Shown here piece by piece: positions 10,218 to 22,358 of a stretch of DNA of 64,000 nt. The DNA lies in assembly GCA_036429605.1 (NCBI GenBank), contig CM071589.1:4588001-4652000 (forward strand). Reading direction: 5' to 3'. Under the pieces are notes generated by a model that saw nothing but the letters and a program-made list of their open reading frames with translations, was not told the origin of the DNA and searched no databases. Within the stretch, counting starts at the first letter, position 1; every line of letters starts with the position of its first letter. This DNA is from Cladobotryum mycophilum. Taxonomy: Eukaryota > Ascomycota > Sordariomycetes > Hypocreales > Hypocreaceae. The translations under genes and the position numbers were made by a program.

Positions 10218-13200
10218 ATGGATAGCAGTGCCGCCGCATCGCCCGAGCCAGATTCAACGGCGCGTCGTCGCTCTGGACGCGTCGTGAGACCACCAACCAA
10301 ATACGCGCCAGAGCCGACAGCGTCTGCATCGACGAAGCGCAAGCGCAACGATGAAGACGGAGAGGAGGAGGATGGGGATGGGGAAGAGGCCGAGTCGGAT
10401 GAGGATATGAGTGATGCCCCCAGTGACGCAGAAAGCGACGAGGATCACCCTGCACCGAAGCCGCGAAAGTCGTCGCAAACCCCTCGTGCAAAGAAACCTA
10501 GTGCGAAGAAGCCCAAAATCAACGGGACACAGCCAGCATTATCGGGAAATGTGGCGCGAATCCCTAGCAGGCCGAAGAAGACCGTCCGCATTGATCCTGG
10601 TGAGAAGGGAACTGGTCTGTTTGGTAGGTCTCACGTCGTCCAGAACCCCCTCCCGCAGCCCGTTTGCTAATGCATCCTTTTTAGTCGACATCTTTGGATC
10701 GGGCGATTCCTCTCAGTCTGTTGCTCACCAATGGTTGGAGAAATACCGGGCAGACAATGCGAATGCCATGTGCGATCTCGTCAACTGCATCCTGCAGTGC
10801 GCTGGTTGTGATCTTGAAGTCACGACAGACGACATTCATGATCTCGACAACATTCCAAACAGGCTTCTAGATCTGCAGAGTGTTTACCAAGAGGTGCGCA
10901 ATGTCGGAGAGGCACCTAACCCTGGAAATGCTAACATCAATCTAGCAACAAATTGTCGATTATCCCCTCATCGCCAAGGCCAAAAGTACAAGATCGTTTC
11001 GGGATTCACTCGTCACCTTCTTCCATGCGCTTGTTGCCTTACTACACGACACCGATATCTTGTACAGAGATCAGGAACTGATTGATAACGTGCATTCGTG
11101 GCTTGCCAGCATGTCATCGTCGCCATTGCGTCCCTTCCGTCATACCGCAACCACTATTGCGTTGGCTGTGCAGTCAGGACTGGTTGAGGTCGCCAGTACT
11201 CTTGACCGAAGAATCGCTAATATCGAGCAACAAGCCCAAGCCGCCAAGAAGGCCAAGAATAAGAATAAAGGTGACGAGATTCAGCGTAGTCTGACAGAGG
11301 CAAACGGTCACCGCAAAATATGTAGTCTGTCCATCCAGTCATTCTTCGATACCGTTTTCGTCCACCGATATCGAGACATCGACCCCAAGATTCGAGTTGA
11401 GTGTGTTGATGCTCTTGGATCATGGATTTGGAACTTGCCGACCGTCTTCATGGAACCGAGCTACCTGCGCTACCTTGGTTGGATGCTATCAGATACCAAT
11501 CCTACGACACGACAAGAGGTTTTGAGACAGCTCCTCAAAGTCTTCAAGCGAGATGCGGAACAGCTTGGTCATTTTATTGACCGATTCCGTCCCAGATTGA
11601 TTGAGATGGCTACCGTGGACTCTGAAGTATCGGTTAGAGTGGTCGCTATTTCCGTTATTGACGCTCTGCGCGCCGCCGCCCTACTAGAACCGACTGAGAT
11701 TGATTCAATTGGTAAACTAATATTCGATTCCGAAATTAGGATTCGAAAGGCAGTTGTCGGCTTCTTCATCTCCTGCATCGATGACGTCCTCGAAGGAAAA
11801 GTCGAAGAGATTGGTGGCTCGGACGTTTTGGACGAGCTCGATGGCGGCGAGGACGACGAATATGAGAGACCTCGGAAAGAATGGCTCAACCTCAAGTGTC
11901 TGGCTGAGACGCTTGCCATCTATGATGCGCAAATCGAAGAATCTCAGCAAACCAACGGGTCCTTGGGTTTGGATATTTCCGTGGATCTGCTAGAAGGCGC
12001 TATGCCAGATACAAGAATATCACTCGCATCGCAAGTGCTTTACGAGAAGGTCCCGGAAATAAAGTCATGGGAGATTCTAGCAGGCTACTTGCTATATGAT
12101 CATTCGACCAGCGCCAAGTCCAAATCCAAGTCAAAGTCAAAAGGCAACTCGGTAGAAGACGCGTTTAAGAAAGCTGTCGCACCTACAACCGAGGAAGAGG
12201 CCATTCTCCTCGACGTCCTTAGCTCAGCCGTCAAGTCAAGCATAGCACAAGCCGCCGAGCATGACAGGGGTAAGAGGAGAGGTCCCCGGGAAGCGGCTGA
12301 AGCACAAGAGGAGATTGCCGTCGAGTTGGCGGCAAACATCCCAAAGCTCTTGAACAAATTCGGTGCCGAGCCTGAGACTGCCGCGATCGTTCTTCGCTTG
12401 GAGCATCATCTCAATCTCGACGTCTTCCAGCAGCTGCGGCAAGATTCGGGCAAATACGAAAGGCTGCTTAACGAGATCGCCACGCAATTTAGCAGGCATG
12501 ACGACAAGAGAGTCTTGGCTGAAGCTGCCACTGCCCTGCTTCATGCTCGTCAATATCCAGAGCTTGAGGAATTAACCGACAGCAAGCTTTCTATCCTTTG
12601 GGAAACAGTCATTCATTCACTTCGCAATTTTGACAAAACCTGTGAGCTTTCAATTAGGGGAAATATGGAAGAGGCACCTCTCAGAGAACTGTCAACTGTG
12701 TTGATGAAGCTTAGCAAGCTCGCCAGCATATCGGATTGCGTGGATGTTCTCGAGCGAACCCCGAGTTCGGGGGATTCGACTGTTCCCGCCTGTCAAATTC
12801 TCATCAACATTGTACACCGTGGGAATTTTGCGCCCCAAGAAGATGAGATAGATGACTTGGAAGATGAAATTGTCACTCTAGCAATCAAGGCTTCTCAGTT
12901 CTATTTCATGTGGAAGACCCGCGTTTTGCTAAAACGACTGTCTTCCGGCGGCAGCATGTCAGACCATCAACTTGACGATCTATCAATCTTGCGCCAATCT
13001 TACCGGAAGCATTTGATTGAGACGCTCTCCTCTCGTGCTGCGATTGATCAGCTGCGGTTGTTTGCCACGGGTAGTCTCATCGATCTCCACCTCACCTTTG
13101 CTACACTTCGACCCTCCATCAACAGTTTCGGCCCAGCAACTTCTACGTCCGAGCGAGCAAGGGATGGGAGATATAGGGCCTTGGTTCAAGAGATTGAGTC

Positions 13201-13825
13201 CAGTCTCGTTCCTGAGCTAACGCTGGTATTTGAGGGTGCCGAGAAGCAGTATGCGAAGAAGGCCAAGAAGGACAAAACTCTAAACGAGCCTGCTGAAGAT
13301 GAAGATCCCATTGATGATGAAGAAGAATCCGAGGAAGAGGAAGAGGATGATGGGCTGTCTAAAGAGGAACAGCACGCGGCAGAACTCAAGGCTGAGAAGG
13401 CGCTCTGTGAACTCACGGGTAAATACGTACTCGCGATAACTGGCAATATCATAGACAACCGGGGAGACAATGTCATCAAACTCCGACGGAGACTGGAACG
13501 CAACCAGACGAAGCTTGGAAACAACTTTAAAGAGATTATCACCTACCTTGACGAAGAAAAGATTGCCAAGCGCAACAAGAAACCACCTCAGAAGCCAGCC
13601 ACACCTTCAAAGCCCCAAAAGCAAGCCATGAGCGCGGAGATAATCACCGCAGAGGATGACGATGACGATGATATCTTTGAAGACGCCGAGCCAGAGGAGG
13701 GCACCAGGGAGGATCTCCTACGTAGAGAGCTATTGGATGATCCCATTGAGGATGATGAAGAAGAGGAGCCGGAGGACGCTGAGCCGCCGAATAACGATGA
13801 TGACGATGACGTTCTTGGGGATTAA
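10218..13825 (+). CDS. SCC3: Cohesin subunit SCC3 (STAG/Psc3 family)
   Basis: Exons 10218-10623, 10685-10893 and 10946-13825 join in phase to 1164 residues; the introns are 61 and 52 bp. Residues 1-135 are disordered and charged (acidic EEEDGDGEEAESDED, then Lys/Pro-rich). The STAG domain begins after the first intron (VDIFGSGDSSQSVAHQW, CILQCAGCDLEV). The stromalin conserved domain lies near residue 338 (FFDTVFVHRYRDIDPK). Long HEAT-like helical repeats follow, then an extremely acidic C-terminus (DDDDDDIFEDAEPEEG and a final DDDDDVLGD). SCC3 binds the Scc1/Rad21 kleisin and DNA, and is needed for cohesin loading and sister-chromatid cohesion. The start ATG at 10218 follows in-frame upstream sequence without family resemblance. 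Length and order match fungal orthologues. Confidence 0.93.
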
Positions 13826-14365
13826 GTATATGCACATACAAACACACAGGCACACACACACACACTGAGGCAAAAAAGAGCGAATGCGAAACTTGGACGA
13901 GCGAACTTGGGGGTAGTTTTATGTACGGTATAAGGGGTTTTGTTTTTTTACACGAACAGGGTACCAAATGTGGTCTTGTATTAGGCAGCAGATGACTTTC
14001 TATCTCTTTTTGTCTGCTTTTCGTTGGTACTCTTTCTTTTTCGAATGCATGCAGAGTCTTTTTTTGGGGCGTATTTTTTTGTCCCGGCAGGTTTAAAGGA
14101 GGAAGAAGACCAAATGTCAGAAAAATCGGTCCGGCGTTTTTATTTTTATTTTTACGAAGTAAACTGTTTCTCTTGTGGTTGTGGTAGATACTGCAAGGTC
14201 ATGGAAGATACTCCTTTTTGACAATTATACGTAATTAGCAACAAATGCTTCCGGCCCCCCCCCCCCTGGGTATTTTATTTGTCCGCTTCGAAACTCCCGA
14301 GATTATAACTACAACTTAGATATGATACAGTAATGTCACCTCCCCTCCTCCTCCTCCGTCGCCCG
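13826..14365. other. Convergent intergenic region with C12 run
   Basis: Sequence between the SCC3 and POT1 stop codons. It holds a short CA repeat (13848-13865) and an uninterrupted run of 12 C at 14255-14266. The run shows that long G/C homopolymers survive in this assembly outside genes. No coding exon seen. Confidence 0.6.
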
Positions 14366-16515
14366 TCAACTTGAAATTCTTGTTCCAAAGAGTCCAAACA
14401 TGCGTTGCCATCGCTTGCCCTCCCCGGCATCTGCCTGGCCTGGATCTGATTCCGGTACCTTGACGCCGTATTGGCGGATGCAGCAGGCAAACGGTCGGTT
14501 GATGAATTCTGCCTTTTTAGTCCCTGCACTCTCGTCGTCTGAACTATCGGCTGGAGGGCCGTTGCCTTCTGCTGACCGTTTCTTCTCCTTTGCCTTTTTG
14601 ATCATATGCTCTTCCAGTTCGCCCCATAGGAAGAAGAGACGATGACGCAGTGCCTCGAGGCTGTCGGGGTCATTCCTTAGATCAGTGGCATCCAAATCAA
14701 CGAGGCACTGCGCCGACTGATTATCCACAGCCACCCAAACGGTATTTTTCTTGCCCTTGTCTCCCCCTTCCATAGGGGTAGCATCTTCGAGCTGTAAATA
14801 GAACCGCCATTCCCATTGGCGGGGTGGTTTGTTCTTCGACGCAACACCGTCCACGTCGGAATCGGAATCGGATTCGTGGTCTGTCAGTACTTGGTACTCT
14901 ATAGGCTTCTTTGGGTGGGTAAAGTCCTCTAATTGGGGAGGCCAGAAGTTGACAACTCGTACGTTGGCACGGAAATTTGCGTTTATAAAGGGCAGTTCCA
15001 ACTTGAGTCCCTCGCCTTCGATGGTTGTTTGGTGGAAGACTGGCTCCAACATGTCCCTGATGGAGCTAGTGGGTTTGTTCTGGTGTTCACATTTTACTGC
15101 GACAGTTAGCTACCCAGCCATAAGATGAAGGGTGAGACGTACATACTTTGTGAGTTTAGATCTGGTAGTAGCACTTCCTGTGCCCTGCTCCGTTTCGCCT
15201 GCTGAGCAGCACGCTTGGATCTTCGCTTGCTCTTTGTATTCGCCTGCTCACTGGTCTCTGCCATTTCGCTTTTCCTCTTCTTCCCCGCCTGTGCTGCCTC
15301 TGCTAGGCCTTTGATTTGCCCTTTCTTTTGGCGCTCATAATCTCGCTTGCGACGGATAGCCTCCTTCAGGCGAGGATCAATTCTCTCTGTGTCTGCCATA
15401 GGATCCATGGGGATAATATTGATCTTGATTCCGGCTGCTGCCCTATCTTCCCGCAAATACCCTTCTAGGTTGGAGGCATTGTGACCGTATTTGATTTGGA
15501 GGTTGCGAAGAAACACCCAGTCACCGGCAGTAAGTCCCTTGTCCCGAACTAAAGACGCATGAGGTTCAAAGCACGAAATCTGTAGACTACGTTTTCCATA
15601 AGGACCTGGCCATTCGGGCCCTGTCTCTGAGCTCATGCCAATAGTGGTTGGGTAGCCGTATGGATTGCCTCCCGATTCTAATGAGCCGTTACCGCCAAAT
15701 GCAAAATTATAGAGTTGGTCATTTTCTGTGTAATCAGAGACCCAGATGGTGTACTTGTCCCCTAAATCATACGGCCGCTTGACAATTTGAACAATCATGT
15801 CTGCAAACACACCGTCCCGAATATCTTTCAGCTCTTTGAATTTGTTGTGGACATTGGTAGATTTGATCTTCATAACCTCAAATTCAGACGCCGTCGGGGC
15901 TTCAAGTTTGTCAATGGAGTGATATAGGGAGGAGATGTATGCATTTTCCTCTGCGTTTGGTCTGCGATTGATCTTTTTCTTCGTTGATGGCTTCAAAGCC
16001 TCCAGAGCATCTCGTGGAGGCTTGGGGATTTTGTTGGCAGAGTAAATGTGAATATCCGTAGCATAGTTTGTGATTAATGATACCGACTCAGCGTTCAATC
16101 TTTGAATCTGCTTCATCGGTTAGTAGCTATATCTAATAAGCAAAGATATGCTCTACAACCTTTGCTTGGAATATGATGACTATGTCACAGACGCCGACAT
16201 CTGGCATCTCTTCCTCTGACCGAAAGACGTTGAAGAGGATATTATCCCTGTTGGCGTCTTCCCTAGTATGATCATACAATCTCATCTGACACTTCCAATC
16301 TAGTCATGTCAGAAGATCTGAATCTACACCAAGGCGATTGTCCCATTCTCACCTTTTCCCCTGGTAGCAACCGGGGCTCGAAAGTCTACCACGACGCCAA
16401 TGACATTAACCATGCTCCCGACACGGCAACCCTTTTCATCGATAATTTCTCGAATGGGGAGAAATGTATGGGGCAACTCGGCCCGCCGGCTGTTGGCACG
16501 GAGTGATGCAGACAT
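14366..16515 (-). CDS. pot1: Protection of telomeres protein POT1
   Basis: Four exons, 16515-16353, 16299-16160, 16107-15147 and 15096-14366, give 664 residues in a continuous frame. The N-terminal OB fold (Telo_bind) spans exons 1-3: VGSMVNVIGVVVDFRAPV, then DWKCQMRLYDHT, DNILFNVFRSEEEMPDVG, and IQRLNAESVSLITNY in exon 3. A second OB-like region follows with YTIWVSDYTENDQLYNF and GDWVFLRNLQIKYG. A Lys/Arg-rich linker (KSKRRSKRAAQQAKRSR) precedes the last exon. POT1 binds the single-stranded G-rich telomere overhang, and blocks DNA-damage signalling and controls telomerase in the shelterin-like complex. The intron branch CTACTAACC before exon 3 is textbook. It is transcribed away from importin alpha, with 800 bp between the starts. 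No frame break. Confidence 0.92.
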
Positions 16516-17315
16516 TGTGAATCATTTTACAGCTTGGCAAGTATGTGAATCATAGGCCCATGAAACCGGGGGCGTATCAAGTATTGACAACTACTTCAAA
16601 GCGGTCATGTATGTATGTATGTATGCGACGACGCGTAAAGATGAGCTGTCTCGCGTCTGTGTCCTGGCTTGGAGGGGCTCATTCAGGGTCGCGATAGCAC
16701 GTGACGATAGTGCGGATAAGACACAGTGTGGGGTGTTTCACTGCGTCTAGCCGAGTGACTAACGGTTATCTGTCAGGCAGATATAGAGTTTTGGTAGTTG
16801 CTATGAAAAAGTACCCGTAAGCTTGTGAGCTGAATATAGATACTTGAAGTAGACTTCAATAAGAGATACCACAAGCCCTTAGCGCCTCCGTCATTATGCA
16901 GTTAATGCCTAAGGCTACCAGACCCTGACCCCCCAGAACCTTTCAGTGAGATTTAGCGGCTCCTCAGCGCTGCAGCAACCAAAGAAAGCACCAGCAACGA
17001 GTCGGTGGTGGTAATTTTACGCCGCCTTGGTCTGGCCCTCCATCTTCTGCTGCTTCCTCCCATCAACCCTCCATTTTCTTTTTCTTCACCCCCTTCTTGA
17101 CTTGATATCCCGCAACAAGGACAAGAACCCTCGGCAGCAAGGGAGTCGTTCGGAAACTACCTTAATATTCTGATCAAGACTACTACTTCCATCATCATTA
17201 TCAAGAGGAGTCAGATCTATATCTTGAAACCACCCCCGCACACAACAAATACACCACCCACCCCCTGTCCGTCCCCTTCCTGCGTTTGCTCTCTATAAAT
17301 CGCATCGTCGACAAC
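16516..17315. promoter_or_regulatory. Divergent promoter region pot1 / importin alpha
   Basis: 800 bp between two opposing starts. It contains an ATGT tetranucleotide repeat (16607-16625) and a pyrimidine-rich leader before the importin alpha ATG at 17316. No coding exon seen. Confidence 0.5.
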
Positions 17316-19328
17316 ATGGCCGAACGATACATTCCAGAGCATCGCCGAACACAGTTCAAGGCGAAGAACACCTTCAAGCCTGAGGAACTTCGTCGTCGTC
17401 GTGAGGAGCAACAGGTTGAGATCCGAAAGGCGAAGCGCGAGGAGAACCTGGCAAAGCGTCGTGGTATTGGGACCGGTGAGAATCGACCTGGTGCCTCCCT
17501 TGGCGCCGCCCCCGACAGCGACGATGAGTCTGCTCCTACAGAGTCTCAGGTATGTACACTCGTCGTTCTTCTTCTTCTTCTTCTTCTCTCTTCTTTGGCA
17601 TCACCTTATCTGGCCCCAACAAATTTTCTCTTCAGCGCACGCTCAACCTGCCTGCCTGAGCTGTTGTGTTTTGCTTGTGATGTGGGGGAAATAATTATAC
17701 TGGACCCCACATTCTAGCGTCGCCTTGACCGACCCAGAACAAACGTGCTAGTCAACCCAGACCGCATACTGGAAGGGATCTTTATAGGCTGTCTTTCTGA
17801 ATCAACTGCGCATTATGAACCTCAATATGCATGTCACTAACTCCCACATAGTTGAACGAGGATCTTCCTCAGATGGTCGCTGGTGTCTTTTCCGATCAGA
17901 TCGACCTCCAGATTCAAGCCACCACCAAGTTCCGAAAACTGCTGTCCAAGGAGCGCAACCCCCATCGAAGAGGTCATCAAGACCGGTGTCGTCAGCCGCT
18001 TCGTCGAGTTCCTGCGATCTCCCCATACGCTGGTACAGTTTGAGGCTGCTTGGGCTTTGACAAACATTGCCTCCGGCTCTGCCACCCAGACCCAGGTGGT
18101 TATTGAGGCCGGTGCTGTCCCCATCTTCGTCGAGCTCCTTGCTAGCCCTGAGCCTGATGTCAGAGAGCAAGCCGTCTGGGCTCTTGGCAACATTGCCGGT
18201 GACAGCCCTCACTGCCGTGACTATGTCCTCAGCTGTGGCGCCCTGAAGCCCCTGCTGAACCTTCTCGGCGACAGCCGCAAGCTCAGCATGCTCCGCAACG
18301 CTACTTGGACTTTGAGCAACTTCTGCCGTGGCAAGACCCCGCAGCCCGACTGGAACACTGTACGTTTCGATCCCCCCAGGTGTCTAGCGTTTCATCCACT
18401 AATCTCTGCTGCCTAGATTGCCCCCGCGCTCCCTGTTCTGTCTAAGCTGGTCTACTCCCTCGATGATGAAGTCCTGATCGACGCATGCTGGGCTATTTCT
18501 TACCTGTCTGACGGCTCCAACGACAAGATCCAGGCTGTAATTGAAGCCGGCATTCCCCGCAGACTTGTTGAGCTTCTCCTGCACGCATCTACCTCCGTGC
18601 AGACACCTGCTCTGCGATCTGTTGGTAACATCGTCACTGGCGACGATGTGCAGACTCAAGTGATCATTAACTGTGGTGCCCTGCCCTGTCTTCTGTCCCT
18701 TCTGAGCTCTACCAAGGACGGTATCCGAAAGGAGGCGTGCTGGACTATCTCCAACATTACCGCCGGCAATTCTTCTCAAATCCAGGCTGTTGTTGATGCC
18801 AACATTATCCCTCCCCTGATTCACCTCCTTCAGAACGGTGACTTGAAGACTCGCAAGGAAGCTTGCTGGGCTATTAGCAACGCTACCTCTGGTGGTCTCC
18901 AGAAGCCCGAGCAGATCCGCTACCTGGTCTCTCAAGGCTGCATCAAGCCCTTGTGCGATCTTCTTGGCTGCCCTGACAACAAGATCATCCAGGTTGCTCT
19001 GGACGGTCTTGAGAACATCCTCAAGATTGGTGACTTGGATAAGCAGGCTGCCGGCGATGGCCCCGACTCCATTAACCGCTACGCCTTGTTCATTGAGGAG
19101 TGCGGTGGCATGGAGAAGATCCACGACTGCCAGAACAACGCCAACGAGGAGATCTACATGAAGGCTTACAACATCATTGAGAAGTACTTCTCTGACGAGG
19201 AGGAGAACGCGGATGAGGGTATGGCTCAGCCCACCGGACCCAACGGTACATTCGGCTTTGGAGCCAACGGCGCGGCACCAGCAGGAGGCTTCAACTTTGG
19301 TAACGGTGGCGATTCTATGGACATGTGA
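17316..19328 (+). CDS. SRP1: Importin subunit alpha (karyopherin alpha), with one frame break
   Basis: Exons 17316-17549, 17852-18359 and 18417-19328. The importin-beta-binding domain is in exon 1 (RYIPEHRRTQFKAKNTF, then the Arg-rich ELRRRREEQQVEIRK). Exons 2-3 carry the armadillo repeats with the NLS-binding W/N pairs (FEAAWALTNIASG, REQAVWALGNIAGDS, LRNATWTLSNFCRGK, IDACWAISYLSDG, RKEACWTISNITAG). The protein ends FNFGNGGDSMDM. It carries classical NLS cargo through the nuclear pore with importin beta. Frame is lost inside exon 2 at the C5 run 17959-17963: LLSKERNP is followed by IEEVIKTGVVSRF in another frame. Two more C (giving the usual P-P) or one fewer restores the frame, for about 551 residues. 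Because importin alpha is essential and the rest is perfect, a sequence error is most likely. The first intron is unusually long (302 bp). Confidence 0.92.
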
Positions 19329-20157
19329 AGAAGTCGAATGTTTCAAACCTTTTGGCGTTGCGCCCCTCCATGCCTAATGCACGGTCTTAAGCTGAATAAA
19401 TCACTACCCTTGCACATTCAAGACACGTCCCCAAACCGAACCCCAGAGTCCCCATTGTCATGACCCCCCACAAGCGGTAGGAATTATTATTGCTAGTCTG
19501 ATAATAGCCGCTTGCCCCCTGATGTCAACACAACACCCCATCCTTTAAACTGGCTTAAGCATTTGCGCGAGGAGAGAAGTAGCCCGATGAGATATGAGGC
19601 CCTATGGTAGCTTGAAAGCTCCAGCCTTGGAAATGAGTTATGAGTGAGGAGGAAGCCGGGCGAAGTTTAAGTGGATTCATGTAAATGGCTAAGGACATGA
19701 TGATGAGCAGTACTGAGGCCCATGAAACTTGGGAAAGACTGCTGTTGAATGACGGCCAAGCAATGCAGAGGTAGCTCAGCAGCCCTGCAGATAGAAGCCA
19801 GTGCCAGTGCACCGCGCTTCATTGTTGGGAGAGGAAAAGCTGCGGTTATGATGGTACGATCAAGTGATTGTATGTCAAACTAGGAGCATCTACATACAGT
19901 AGTGAGAACAAGAGGCAGGTTTACACACGTACAAAGTATTGCGTAATGTCAACATGTGGTCATGTGCTCGGTGAATGTGATTGTGATGGTGTATGAGTTC
20001 ATGTAGGGGTGAAGGGTGGGTCTGGATGAAAAAGTAACCATAACGACTAAGACGCCGTTGGGACACTGTATTACTCTGTATTGTGCTTTTTCTTGCACGT
20101 CGCGTCTACGCCTATTAAGTACTATTTATCTCAAGATACCCCCTATTCATCATCACG
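19329..20157. other. Intergenic region, no gene seen
   Basis: The sequence between importin alpha and the BTB pseudogene. A hydrophobic 85-codon minus-strand frame at 19812-19555 (LLIIMSLAIYM) has no start context or partner exon that I can support. Confidence 0.5.
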
Positions 20158-20535
20158 ATGAAAAGCGTAAAGTATACCCCCGAACCCAAGGGAGATGCAT
20201 TTCTTATTTTACAGAACCCAAACGTGCCATTTGCGGTTTGACCTTGGGGAGGTGACTTGCTGATCGAAAGCGAGAGGAACTCGTTGGCGAAATGGTAGAA
20301 CGACTTCATGGGAACTTTGACGCTTCGAGGCGGTGCAACTACGAATGTTCGGCCATGCTACTGGGCGTCTTGACTATGCATCTCATTGAAGCAAAGCTGC
20401 TTCCAAAGCCCGAAGCACCATTCCTGGGTTATAGCTATGGAAGCCTGAAGAAGCGAACGAGAGCAATCTCTAGAAATGATGGAAACCAAGTCTCTCCATC
20501 TGCCTCATGGCGGGAAGGTATTCCATTCAACCAAG
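20158..20535 (+). pseudogene. Decayed, internally deleted copy of the neighbouring BTB-type gene
   Basis: Two blocks match the intact gene 0.9-1.5 kb downstream. Block 1 (20158-20256) reads M-x-x-VKY..P-x-GD..LILQNPN.PFAV, then has TGA at 20239-20241 where the intact copy has TGG, then PWGGD; it pairs with 21083 onward. Block 2 (about 20257-20535, a different frame) reads REELVGEMVERL, CNYECSAMLLGVLTMHL and APFLGYSYGSL, then WREGI; it pairs with exon 2 of the intact gene from about 21803. The BTB core and intron between the blocks (some 600 bp in the parent) are missing, and the junction falls close to the parent's exon-2 boundary. A nonsense mutation plus deletion and frame change leave no possible full product. 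It is best explained as a tandem duplicate that decayed. Confidence 0.85.
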
Positions 20536-21016
20536 TTGCCAAACCAGCCATCAGGCCTTACACCAAGAGGGACCATTCTAGCCTGTTCTTATTTAAGCCT
20601 ATCCTATCTTCCCTCTCTGCATTCAAGTGAAAAGGGAGGTCAGAGGCAAGTTGTGATTCTCGGTTGTAGCTGGTGTGCCTCATTGCATGCTGATAGGGTG
20701 CACATTTGGAGTTCACACTGTCGTAGATGGCTCCTTCTTCTGCAATTAATACAGTGCGCACTTCCAGGTGGTAGTGTAGCTATACACACTGTAATATGGA
20801 CTACTGGGTAGGTGCGATTGAGATGGCTTACTCTGTGCAAGAGTATTCAACATAAATGGTGGGCCTCGTGTTCTTTCCTCTCTTATTTTTCTTTTTTTTG
20901 TAAGAAAAACAGAAATTGTAACAACACAGTCGTATTTTCTACGTTTCCATCAAAGTTGGGCTGAACGCTGGCTCACAGGGCGAGCAAACCGTTGGGCTGC
21001 CACGGCCACATTCCCA
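20536..21016. other. Intergenic region between pseudogene and BTB gene
   Basis: About 480 bp of upstream sequence of the intact BTB-type gene, with T-rich stretches near 20880-20900. The frame continuing from the pseudogene to 20630 has no match in the intact copy. Confidence 0.5.
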
Positions 21017-22358
21017 ATGCGCTGGGAGGCGGCTTATCCAGTCATGGAGACCACAGAGACAGGGTTCAGTCTAACTCTCGCCATGGACAACGTCAAATAC
21101 GACCTCGATCCTCAGGGGGACGTCATTCTCATTCTGCAAAACCCCAACGCCCCGTTTGCCGTCTGGCCGTGGGGCGATGACCAGGAATCGGCCGACATTC
21201 TCTATCCGAAAACAAACAATGGGAGGCCTATCCAGCTTAGACTGGAGGAGCCACAAGCATCGCCGCAGAAGGACGTGGTGTTCCGATTATCGTCGCGTCA
21301 CCTAATCCTAGCCTCGGATCATTTCAAGACCATGCTTCAAGGGCCGTGGAAAGAGGCATCTGACGGCCCTCCTTATACCATCTTGGCAGAGGACTGGGAC
21401 GAACACGCTCTTCTGCACGTCATGAATATTATTCATGGGTATACACGAAAAGTGCCACGAACCATGGACCTAGAGCTCCTTTCCCGTATTGCCGTCATTG
21501 TCGATTATTACCAATGTCTTGAAGCGGTCGAGTTGTATGCTGATGTTTGGCTCAACCATCTCAAGTCACAGGCTGTGTCCGACGCAAATGACAGGAATCT
21601 TGTCTTGCGGTTGCTCCTGTCCTTCATTTTTAAAGATCCAGAATGGTTCAAGCGCACTACGCATGTCTTTATTCTCAAGGGGCGAGGTCTATTCCCCACG
21701 CTTGAGCTCCCAATTCCTCAACTCGTAGTTGGTAGGTCCAATCACCGCTCTTCATGTCATGATGTCTTCGGGGCTCGCTCAAAGTCTAACGTTTGCTATA
21801 GACAAGCTCGAACTCGCTAGGGAGAGATTGATTGGCCGCATCATGAAAAGACTTCAGAAAGTGGTAGAGATGTTGTCAACTAGGGAATCGGGATGCTCTT
21901 ACGAATGCAGCTCGATGCTCCTCGGTGTCTTAACGATGCATCTTTCCGCCGGAAAACTGCTTTTCCCAGCGCCACAGGCACCCTTTTCGGGTTACAGTCT
22001 CTCAAGTCTCATCAAGTTTGTCAACGCCATAAGGGAACCTAGCTGGGCTCCCCGCTTTGATGGCCCCGACCACAACATGAGAAATGCCTTTCGGGAAGGC
22101 ATCCGAACTTGTATCCAGTCAGAGGAATACTTTGGCCGTCGTTGGTGGGAATACGACGAGGACGAGGATGACGAGACGGAAGAGAGAATTGAGCAATTGG
22201 AAGCCCAATCAGCCGGTGAAAATCCAGGCTTTCTGAGCATACCCAAGCATGGGTGCACTCTCGCCTATCAGTTCGAATATGCTCTGAAAAAGATCAAGAA
22301 GGATATTCGCGGGTTGAAACTAGAGGATTTTGACCTCTCGCAACAGAAAAGCGTCTAG
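21017..22358 (+). CDS. BTB/POZ-domain protein of the fungal expanded type
   Basis: Two exons, 21017-21731 and 21802-22358 (70-bp intron), give 423 residues from the first ATG. An alternative start at 21044 (METTETGF) is as plausible. Residues of about 65-165 form a BTB/POZ-like fold: DVVFRLSSRHLILASDHFKTML, followed by the helix-rich ALLHVMNIIHGYTRKVP and LLSRIAVIVDYYQCLEAVE. This arrangement is common in large families of fungal BTB proteins of unknown role. The second exon holds the conserved CSYECSSMLLGVLTMHLSAGKL segment and a very acidic stretch (DEDEDDETEERIEQLE). BTB domains usually mediate dimerisation or cullin-3 adaptor function; nothing here tells which. A decayed paralogue lies immediately upstream. 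The frame is intact. Confidence 0.8.

Noticed and set aside
18399..19346. 315-codon minus-strand frame
   Set aside because: It lies exactly antisense to importin alpha exon 3 and results from that gene's codon bias.
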